64,000 nt of DNA from positions 55,297,284-55,361,283 of the forward strand of contig JAJLRJ010000003.1 of assembly GCA_024195265.1 (NCBI GenBank), given 5' to 3'. This document shows, piece after piece, positions 55,974 through 64,000 of the stretch (the first letter of the stretch is position 1; every line of letters begins with the position of its first letter). Below the pieces are notes generated by a model. It saw only the letters and a list, made by a program, of their open reading frames with translations, was not told where the DNA came from and ran no database searches. Both the position numbers and the translations under genes were made by a program. Source of the DNA: Dendrophyllia cribrosa (lineage: Eukaryota > Cnidaria > Anthozoa > Scleractinia > Dendrophylliidae).

Positions 55974-56403
55974 ATTCTGCAATGTATCAGAACCTGTATC
56001 AAGCGGACACCTGTAAGTCAAGCGAACATTCGCGAGGGTCCGGAGGGTGTCCGCTTAATACAGGTAAGACTGTATTTCAGACGGGTCATTGTCCCTTTAA
56101 CAGTATTAAAACTCCCTGGGAGTCAGAAATAATCTGGCATACGCCTCCATGTGTATGATCAAAGTCATCTACTTTACATTCTGGTAGACAAAATTGCGAT
56201 CATGTGTGGTCATTTGACGCTTTTAATACGTCAGGTAGGACACTTTGTGTGAACATTTGACGCCATAAAGGAACAATGAGAACTAATGTTAATACTGTTG
56301 GCATGCTTCATGTGCTCCCCAGGGTAAAAAGTAGTTGATTAAAAAGAAAAAAGAAGCAAGTACAGAATAAAGAAATGTAGACGAAGATTTTGATTAATAT
56401 AAG

Positions 56404-56409
56404 TTTATT
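56404..56409 (-). terminator. Polyadenylation signal, CTHRC1-like gene
   Basis: TTTATT on the plus strand (AATAAA on the minus strand), about 180 bp past the stop codon. Confidence 0.55.
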
Positions 56410-56590
56410 AATAAGCACGTTCCGTAAAGTAGACCTGAAGGTTACAGTTTATGGTTCAAGGTCTGTAACAGTGGCCGCTTGTAAAACAAACTATAACTCA
56501 CTACATGCGTTCTGATAATGCTACATAGTGTTTGTTAATTAACGAATTAATGAATCAAACTACATTTTGCTTGTTAAGCTGATAATGATG

Positions 56591-58344
56591 TTACTGGAAA
56601 CTCGGAGGGACCTCCTCGATAATCAAGCGAGACACTGAATTCCACCCTGTATAACCATTTGAGTCCCCATACCCATCACAGTTTCCAATATTGATTCCAA
56701 CGCGGATTTTGCCCTTGTGAATGTTGTCGCAGTATCCCTCTATTGACCCGGGTCTGTGGGGGTCTTGCGTACTTGTTCTGATCCACAAAGCTGCGTCAAT
56801 AGGCAATGGACCGCTGCACTCGGCGCCATTAAAGGTGATGAACCATCGCTTACAGCAGGTGTTACACCCTCCCACATAAACGTTGCCTTGGTAAACAACA
56901 CGGAGCGTAGTATTATCGCTTTGTTTAGTGAATAGGCAATCCTAAAGGAAAGAAGGAAAAAATAACGACGAAACGAAACAGAAATTTGAGGATACCAATC
57001 AACTTGAACGTACTTACTTTACCTGAATATATGTACTGAGGGCCCAAAAGCTAGATAAACTGACAAAAGACTTTGCGGAGTTACAGCAATGTTTTCATTG
57101 TTTTAATAAGGATGTACACTTACCTTTATCAGACCAATATCACGGCTGTCCGACTTCTTCCACGCGCACTGCTTCCAGTTCTTTTGTTCCATGGCAACAC
57201 CGATTTGCCCTGCTTCTTCCTTAAAACCACGTGGTCCAGGGGGACCAGCCACACCCACATCTCCTTTAGCACCATCTCGGCCGTCTCGGCCTGGTAACCC
57301 ATTACGTCCATTCGCGCCATTACGTCCAGGAAGGCCAGGTAATCCTTGTAGGCATATGTTAGTGATCTGCGTGATGATATTCGTTAAGGTGAATAACAAT
57401 GTACTTCTTTTTTTGCAGTTTAGGATTTCAAATAATCAAGCTGACAAAGTGCAACCGTTAGAACATTTTATTGTTGTTATTGATTGTTGAGCAGTCAGTC
57501 AGTTGAAAGGTAGTTTATTTTTAACTATCGCATAGTTTTGGTGGTCAGCAACTTGTGCTGTGATTCGCTACAAGAGTCAGTGGGCAAGATGGGCCTTTCT
57601 TGGGATTGCTCGCGACTAAACAGTGTTTAACCTGCAACATTTCAGTCTTTGCATAAAAACAACACTGAATGGCCACTAGTGTGGCTTCGTGGCTGGTGAC
57701 ATTTTCAGTACGTTAATTAACTTTCCATTGCAATTTTACGAATGTGAAGTCGTGTTTTAAGATTAATATTGCAAACTATTGATTTATATTGGTGTTAACA
57801 GTCGAAATTAAAAATATCCATTGGTCAAGCCGGTAGATATGGTCGGAATGGAAAGCCCGCAAATTCCTTCGAGGCCAAGAAAAAAATGCGCTAAAGCTGG
57901 ATTTCCACTGTCGCGTTATTTTACGTGCGTTTTACGTGTGCAAATAAACTGAAAGGCTTGTGTTAAGTAAAGAAGTTGAGCACGGGTAAACTTTTTACTT
58001 TTACGCAAGTTGTTCATGATCGTTTCTAATTTGAACGAACTGGTAAAATTACGCGACAGTGGAAATCCAGCTTAGACTTGTTCAAGCGTCGCTCTGCCAG
58101 TTGAGCTGTAACGACGTTGTTACTTTTAAGTAGTCGACAGCGTGTGCGCGTTGTCTCGAAGTTTTCAATAACTAAATAGGGGAGTGGTTGGTCATTTCAA
58201 CCTCCTAGTAATTATGAATTAAAGTTCTAAGTACTACTCAATTCATACCTTCGCAGGAGTAGGCAAAGTTTGCGCGCAGTTGGCGGATATCCTCAGGTAG
58301 ACTAAAACGACAAGAACAGGGAGCACTGCACATCGTGCAGCCAT
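56591..58344 (-). CDS. CTHRC1: CTHRC1-like secreted collagen-repeat protein, 229 aa
   Basis: Three exons, 58249-58344, 57124-57366 and 56591-56941, join in frame (690 nt with stop). Exon 1 encodes a signal peptide ([20 protein letters not shown], then ANCAQ). Exon 2 starts ITNICLQG, runs through about eleven Gly-X-Y triplets ([10 protein letters not shown] to GPPGPRG), and continues into NWKQCAWK. Exon 3 is the conserved globular C-terminus: [37 protein letters not shown] and [16 protein letters not shown], nearly as in vertebrate CTHRC1, which is about 243 aa. Vertebrate CTHRC1 is an extracellular regulator of Wnt/PCP and TGF-beta signalling; the role here is inferred by homology. The acceptor of exon 2 was chosen for phase (CACGCAG before ATC). 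Intron 1 contains a MITE. Confidence 0.93.
57892..58074. mobile_element. MITE in intron 1 of the CTHRC1-like gene
   Basis: CTAAAGCTGGATTTCCACTG and CAGTGGAAATCCAGCTTA form inverted ends, continued by GTCGCGTTATTTTACG / GTAAAATTACGCGAC. Confidence 0.82.
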
Positions 58345-59380
58345 GATGATCCCTTTGCTGTATACTAGCTGTATATTTGCGTCATGCACTTTACTGATCA
58401 AACCTGTCTTACGGCGACAAACTGTCTGTTTTTAAGGGTGACTTTGAAGAACCCTTCACTGAGCTAACCTTACAGATCCAATCTTGCAGCACGTAATTTC
58501 CCAATGCAATAGTAACAGTTAGCTATAATTACGTTATACTTTATGAAATAAGAATGGAGGAACACGCTTAATTCTATTGTCATGAAATGGTAGCGAGAAA
58601 AGGAGACCAAATGACTGCTTGAGCTGTATAAAAGTTATTACTAATTAGTTATGCAAGAGTTGACAGTGAGCCTCTTTTCAATGGATCACTTAAAATGGCT
58701 TCCAAACGGATACTAGGCAACGTATACACCTAATAATAATTACGGGTAGCGTTAATTAAAAGCGATTTATTTTTTTTTAATTTGTTATTATTCATTAGAT
58801 AAACAATGGGGTAATGGATAAGACCTGTTATGTGTATATCTGTAACAGAGAGAATTTATTCAGTTGTATAATGAAATCGTGACTGCGAGTCATAATTGTA
58901 TGATTCAACTCAGTGTGTCAATCTTAGTTCTACACTAAGCCAATATGACTGTATTGTATATGACTTGCGAATCATGCCGATGTACACGTACACAAGACCA
59001 ACCGAACAGTAAACAAAATATCGGAATGAAAGTATACCTATAAAAGGTCGCCTTTCTCACCAAGGAAACGAACTGTTTTGAGTCTGTGAACAAATTCTTA
59101 AGTATGATTGTACATTCCTCAGTTGCGCCATTCGAGTTTTAAGGGTCTTTTAAATTTCTTCAGACGATCTCTCCGGGAAACGTATTGTGAAAACTGAATG
59201 TTGCATATGGTTAAAAGTATAAAGGCCTCTGTCTTGTCTGATTGGTTTAACAATTACTACATAGCAATCACTACATAGCAGCAAATTCTTAGGACGCTCT
59301 GAACATTTATCGTTTTGTAAAAGGATTGAACCCAGCATCAGTATTCTGTCGATCGAGTGTGATGGTTGTTGACAATGACT
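58345..59380. other. Upstream flank of the CTHRC1-like gene
   Basis: No second gene is visible before the hammerhead-like motif. No TATA-like promoter could be assigned with confidence. Confidence 0.45.
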
Positions 59381-59414
59381 GACGTTTCGACATTCTGAAC
59401 GAAGTCATCTTCAG
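59381..59414 (-). ncRNA. Hammerhead-ribozyme-like motif (Penelope type)
   Basis: The minus strand has CTGAAGA (CUGANGA core), a stem-loop closed by TGAC/GTC-type pairs, then GAAAC and GTC followed by A. All core positions of a hammerhead are present in order. The surrounding GTCATGTG / GTTGACAAT sequence does not clearly close stems I and III, so activity is uncertain. Such motifs mark Penelope-like retroelements. Confidence 0.5.
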
Positions 59415-59968
59415 AGTCATGTGAAATAATGATTGCAAAATAAAGGACAATCATTATTTTTAACGGCTGGCGGTTTTAAAGTAATATGTAATTGATGTAA
59501 GGGCATTTTGGAAATATTTTTCATTATGCAAATTATTTGCCTTATTACTGTTTTGCTTAACATGCCCTAAAAAATGATTTTTGATTTACTGGAAACCTGC
59601 GTCTTGAAACTTCGTCTGCAGCTAGTTATTCGTGAGAACTACAACATTTGAAAGTTTCATTATGAAGTGTCTGACTAGATTTTGACAAAAACGTCATATA
59701 AGGCAATAAGCTAGCGTTGCTATAGTAACCGCTGTCGCTTGGAAACCAGTGACAAATAAAACTTTCATCACATTTCATAAACCTGGTGGAGTATGAAAGC
59801 AATCGAAGCATGTCCATGCGAAATTTCGATTTCAAAACATACAACCCACAGCAAACATTTTAATATTAAATAAATAATTTGAAACTTAGTTTAAGAATTA
59901 ATGAATTAATTAACTGTATTTACCCTCGGCAGTGTCTATAGCTAGTGAGGACGAGAATTTAACATCCA

Positions 59969-60096
59969 GGCCCCGGTTGTTCAAAAGGTGGATAGCGCTA
60001 TCCACCGGATAAATCACTATCCAGTGGATAAGTATTAACAAAATCCTTCGTGTTATCCACTGGATAGTGATATCCACCTTTTGAACAACCGGGGCC
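59969..60096. mobile_element. Palindromic MITE with GGCCCCGGTTGTTCAAAAGG ends
   Basis: Perfect TIRs GGCCCCGGTTGTTCAAAAGG / CCTTTTGAACAACCGGGGCC. Inside, GGATAGTGATATCC- and CACTATCCAGTGGATA-type repeats. The target duplication is not clear. Confidence 0.85.
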
Positions 60097-60471
60097 TGAG
60101 CAAATAATTTAAATCTAACATAACAAGGTAAAAGGGACTATGTTACCATTTTAAGTGTTAATTTAAAAAGCTAAAATACATCTTTATATCAGTCGAATCC
60201 CACAAATAATGGTCTAGTTTTATTTCAAAATTACTCTAGTAGTGCTGTAATAGTGAATTAGGTGCTTTGGGCTGCAGATCGTCTGGATTGCAGCTTCTCA
60301 ATTTTTTTTTCAAATTTATCACCTTGTGTCTTGGAAAAAGCGCTAAAAATCTGATTATGATTTATTATCTCTTCGAAAATTCACTTGGTATCTTCCTCTT
60401 TGTCAAGCATTACGTGTAAGATAAAGGTAGCTTTGCTCCAAAACCGTCCAAATCTCCATGACATGGGTACT

Positions 60472-60863
60472 TTAAAGGGGCATTGTCACGCAGATTTTGC
60501 TGTGTTTTGGTCAAAATACACTAAATATATGACAAAGTACCTTTGCTCAAACATAAAATTGCTTTTAGAACACCAAGAAGATAATATCAAGTGATTTCTT
60601 CAAGGAAGAACAAACCATAATAAATTTTTCTTCGATTTTTCCACGACTCTTGGGAGGAACTTGAAAAAATTGGCCAATTTTTTCAAGTTGCAATCCATTT
60701 CCATCCTGGCCATTAGCAGCCAAGGATAACTAATACTAGTTTCTGTGCACTCGAAGAGTATTTGTTAACAAAACTGGACCATTATTTTAAGGTTTCCATT
60801 GAAACAAATATGTTTTTTGGCTTTTTAAAGTGATACTAAAATTAGGTGACAGTGTCCCTTTAA
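60472..60863. mobile_element. TTAA-flanked MITE
   Basis: TTAA at 60472-60475 and 60860-60863, ends TTAAAGGGGCATTGTCACG and GGTGACAGTGTCCCTTTAA. An inner inverted pair (CTTGAAAAAATTGGCCAA / TTTTTTCAAGTT) lies near 60660-60690. Confidence 0.8.
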
Positions 60864-61086
60864 GAATCCCAGCTGACGGAAGGCAGGTCAATTTGGCTGT
60901 TATTTTGCAAGCGTGGCCGAGGAGTTGAACTTGGTTCTGCCGTGAAATAACTCCAGCCAAATTTATAGATAGTGGTCAGAGCGGAATTGAACTTGAACGG
61001 TTGGGACTTAACCCGGGGACTTAACTGCAACTCAGCTACGCTGCCTCTTTTCCTTTTATTTTTGCTTTTGAGCTTTCGCAGTCTTG

Positions 61087-61305
61087 ATGTTAACCCTTTC
61101 ACTCCCAGAGTCAATTATGGAGACATGTAGTGTAGTTCTAACTTTTGAGTCTGTTGATGAAATCCTATGGTGTGACCATTCAAATGAAACCTCTTCGGCA
61201 GTACTTTTACATGGTACCATTTGTTTTTCAATATTTTACAAATGAAATTTGCGATTTTTCTTGAATTTTGATGTTTGGCACTCTTGGGAGTTAAAGGGTT
61301 AAGGC
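61087..61305 (+). repeat. Dispersed repeat, copy 2 (see 6091-6290)
   Basis: Starts CCCTTTCACTCCCAGAGTCA and ends ACTCTTGGGAGTTAAAGGG, so this copy also has short imperfect inverted ends (CTCCCAGAGT / ACTCTTGGGAG), which suggests a small transposon. Confidence 0.7.
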
Positions 61306-62394
61306 CGGGTTAAAAAGGGTTAATTGAGTAGAATTTAATTTATTTTCTGCCTTACATCTCCCATGAGATATGTTTCTACAAAAGAAAGAGGGATCTTTTG
61401 TGACGTCACGCGCTTCAGATACCACCGACAATTCACTGAGCATTCTTGAAAATCACGTACAGCTTTAAGATTTTTCGGAAACTTTATTTTGGAAGAGTTC
61501 TGAATTCGATAGCAGGGTACAAACTCGTCTAGAAAGTGGAACGAATGTTATTCTTGAGAGGAAATAGGTTGATATGACATTCATTGTTAGCTTCTCTTGG
61601 TCCGTCGTCCGTATCAGTGTAGCTTGAAAGCATTCAACGTTGTTTTAGTCAAGTTTCCGCAAGATAAAGACGTGGACTGACACGCGCGTGCCGTATGTAT
61701 TTTAAAGATGCACGTTTTATGACCCTGTGGTTTTGATGAATGCTACGAACTCTACGTCTTCCAGTCCTGAAGACCATGAATTCGACTTACAACTCTTCGC
61801 TGCCTACAAGACCTTAATCCTGGTATTTCTGGCAATTATCATAAAGTCCGTTTTGTTTAGTTAGTGGAAACAAGGATCCAGACGCCGAATGGATGGGTTT
61901 ACAAACGTCAAATGATGCTACTCGGGCCACAAATAAACTATATGCCCTCCAAAAGTCATGTGATTGTCCTATTACCATTCTTGTGGAATTTTCACTTATT
62001 TTGCCGCTATTTTTTATTCCTCAATTTTGGTGATCTTTTTTCTATTTTAAGATAATAAAGCAAGCTTAAAGAATCTCCTGTCCATAATTATGAAAACACG
62101 ATATATAACTGGCCGGGACACTGCCCGGCTTTAAGAGTTCGAGAGTTTTGAACTCTACATCATTATTGCTCGCCGAAACGCAGGCGTGTTTGACCGTGTT
62201 TCATCCGCTTTCTTCACTCGTGGTTGCTCATAAAACAGGCGAAAAAACAAAAACCCAAACAGTCAAGGATAATCTATTCTTTGATTTTTTTGCGCCGCTT
62301 GTTTACGGTATCATTTCATCGCAATAGTTAAGTTGGGTTAAATTTAAACTAAACGATTCAAAATATATTACATTTGGTATTTATTTTTCAAAGA

Positions 62395-62640
62395 TGTGGT
62401 TGAGTTCCATTGACTTTTGAGTCTGTGGATGAAACTCTTAGTGTAGTATTCAAATGAAAAGACTTTTCTGTGAGAATGTTTACTGTGCTCTGCAAGGTGG
62501 TTCTTACTATCCGGAGTCTTAAAGAAAGCTACTGATGCCATTACTTTCCAGACCCTGTAGAGCTGCTTTTGTTGCTGTGCAAGTTGGTACTTCCAAGTTT
62601 AGAGTCCGCAGAGTAAGTCGCATTCAAACGAAAGGTGTTG
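62395..62640 (+). repeat. Related dispersed-repeat units
   Basis: GACTTTTGAGTCTGTGGATG and TATTCAAATGAAAAG, then AGAGTCCGCAGAGTAAG and GCATTCAAACGAAAGGTG at 62601-62635, resemble successive diverged units of the same family. Confidence 0.5.
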
Positions 62641-63103
62641 AGCAATACTTTCTTAACAGACTGTTTACGTTTTGTGTGCAAAGTAACTTTACATGAGTCT
62701 GAAGATGAATGTCCCTTCCTCTGGTATTGTTTGTTACGCTTCCGATTTGTTTTTATTCGAACCGACATGGTCTTTGATGAGATTCTTAAAATGTCCAACG
62801 AACCATATGAGAAAATCTCTTGGAATAGGTGATACTTAGAGAATGTAGTATGAAGCCGCAGTTTTGAATCGCATCAAAACAGATCTCATACAGAATTAAA
62901 TATTGTCACCAGCTGTCATGGTTTTACGTCGGCACAAAACTTATGCGATCCAGTTCTTAAACTAGAAACTAAACTACAAATTCTTCAGGGGGACATTGCC
63001 ACGTATTGAGCTCATGCAAGAAAGTTGCATCATTTATTATGCGCCAGTGGAAGGAGTATCTCTCACTCTCCATGTAAGTAGTTAACTTCACTGCGCTAGG
63101 ATG

Positions 63104-63274
63104 TGTTACAATATTGTTATTGCGTGACACCATCACAGCCTCGTGTCGTGCTACGTCACAACCTCGTTTTCAATAAAACTTTACTTGTTGAACCGCCATC
63201 TTGAATCGGAGTCTCTTCTTCTCTCTCGTCTTCTGTTTATCTGTACGAAGACATTACGAGTTCAACTTGTTACA
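63104..63274 (+). mobile_element. 5' LTR of a Gypsy-type retrotransposon
   Basis: Begins TGTTACAATATTG and ends CAACTTGTTACA, the TG...CA form. It contains AATAAA (about 63170) and is short (171 bp). A primer-binding site and gag-like ORF follow. The 3' LTR would lie outside the window, so the boundaries cannot be confirmed. Confidence 0.72.
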
Positions 63275-63288
63275 TGGTGGCAGCGGTG
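63275..63288 (+). promoter_or_regulatory. Putative primer-binding site
   Basis: TGGTGGCAGCGGTG directly follows the LTR. TGG pairs with a tRNA CCA end; the primer tRNA was not identified. Confidence 0.6.
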
Positions 63289-63437
63289 TAAAGAAAGACT
63301 TCGTCAGTGACTACTGCTGTCGTCGTTTCTACTCCGGACCCTAAAAACTCACTGTTTGCTCCACGACTAATCACTGCTCTAGCACGTGCACCTTGGCGTC
63401 ACCTTCGCCGCTCGTAAGTCGCTGATAAACAAGTATT

Positions 63438-64000
63438 ATGCCCGACACAGAAACTGCCGGTGCTGAAGCTCCCGAAGCACCGCGTTTTCGCCGTCCTCAA
63501 GTCTCTGCTCCAAAACCCCTCGAGGTTGACGGTGATCGCGCTGATAATTGGAAAATCTGGAAGCAAAGATGGGAAAACTACTGCATAATTACCGGTCTCC
63601 TAGATCAACCTGAAGAGTACAAGTGTGCTATCCTTCTCCATAGCATTGGAATTGAAGCCATGCGGATCTTCAACGGACTGAAGTTTGGCGATGGCGAAGA
63701 TCGCAACAAAATGGCCGATATTATTAAGAAGTTTGACCAGCACTTTCTGGGACAGACTCAGGAGTTTTTCGAGCGTTTCCAATTTAACCGTCGGAATCAG
63801 GAATCTGGTGAGTCAATCGACGAATATGTGTCCATTCTCAGAAACATGGCAAAAACTTGCGGGTTTTGTGACTGTATGCGTGAACTATTGATAATGGATC
63901 GTTTGCTTCTTGGCATCTTGGATGACAAAACGCGGGAAGAACTCCTCTCCACGCATGATTTAACCCTAATCAAAGCTATCGAGATCTGCCGCGCTAGAGA
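63438..64000 (+). CDS. Gag-like N-terminus of a Ty3/Gypsy retrotransposon, cut by window end
   Basis: The ATG at 63438 opens a frame with no stop through 64000 (188 codons). Recognisable gag-family pattern: DNWKIWKQRWENYCIITGL, YKCAILLHSIGIEAMRIFNG, QTQEFFERFQFNRRNQ and ESIDEYVSILRNMAKTCGF, then DRLLLGI, the retrotransposon gag domain of K02A2.6-like cnidarian elements. The zinc knuckle, protease, reverse transcriptase and integrase would lie beyond the edge. Intact so far and close to its LTR, so possibly a young copy. Confidence 0.85.
   Translation, partial: MPDTETAGAEAPEAPRFRRPQVSAPKPLEVDGDRADNWKIWKQRWENYCIITGLLDQPEEYKCAILLHSIGIEAMRIFNGLKFGDGEDRNKMADIIKKFDQHFLGQTQEFFERFQFNRRNQESGESIDEYVSILRNMAKTCGFCDCMRELLIMDRLLLGILDDKTREELLSTHDLTLIKAIEICRAR

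Larger units (their letters stand above)
53490..56068. mobile_element. Possible outer TIR element holding three nested elements
   Basis: ACCTGTATTAAGCGGACACC near 53497 and GGTGTCCGCTTAATACAGGT near 56047-56067 are inverted, with GAACCTGTATNNAGCGGAC repeats just inside both ends (53558 and 55988). Between them sit the elements at 53605, 54479 and 55690. The two ends could instead be independent copies of one short repeat. Confidence 0.45.

Overview
The window is metazoan nuclear DNA, most likely from a stony coral or close anthozoan relative. The case rests on spliced genes with GT-AG introns, a CTHRC1-like collagen gene, a FAM227-family gene, many short inverted-repeat elements, tRNA-derived SINEs, Penelope-like and Tx1/CR1-like retroelements, and long poly(dG:dC) tracts. 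There is no operon structure or other prokaryotic signature. The species cannot be named from sequence alone.

Layout. 1-9160 is repeat territory: a 5'-truncated, internally deleted Tx1-like LINE with an exact target-site duplication (TSD), two other LINE 3' ends, and several inverted-repeat elements nested in one another. 9161-15252 is the standout: an apparently complete 6.1-kb DNA transposon with 53-bp terminal inverted repeats (TIRs) and an AT target duplication. It carries two convergent spliced genes, a SWIM zinc finger plus YqaJ-type nuclease on the + strand and a THAP plus DDE transposase on the - strand, an architecture I associate with ISL2EU-type transposons. 15253-29600 is dense non-autonomous transposon territory: TTAA-flanked elements, a MULE-like element with a 9-bp TSD, an element whose terminal repeats are tandem arrays, and a LINE remnant interrupted by other insertions.

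Host genes. A 15-exon, 514-aa FAM227-family gene (FWWh domain) runs from 29842 to 44047 on the + strand, with an X-box (RFX site) about 180 bp upstream, as expected of a cilia-linked gene. Its introns hold a hAT-like MITE, LINE ends, a Penelope-like GIY-YIG fragment, a SINE with an 11-bp TSD, and an 86-bp tandem array. A 3-exon, 229-aa CTHRC1-like secreted collagen-repeat gene lies at 56591-58344 on the - strand. The window ends inside a Ty3/Gypsy-type retrotransposon: a short LTR at 63104-63274, then a primer-binding site, then a gag-like ORF that runs off the edge.

The rest (44050-56500 and 58350-63100) is intergenic: large palindromes, hammerhead-ribozyme-like motifs of the Penelope type, heptamer minisatellites inside terminal repeats, and MITEs. 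No intact tRNA, rRNA or CRISPR locus was seen. Exon coordinates were worked out by hand from splice sites and reading-frame continuity, with no transcript evidence.
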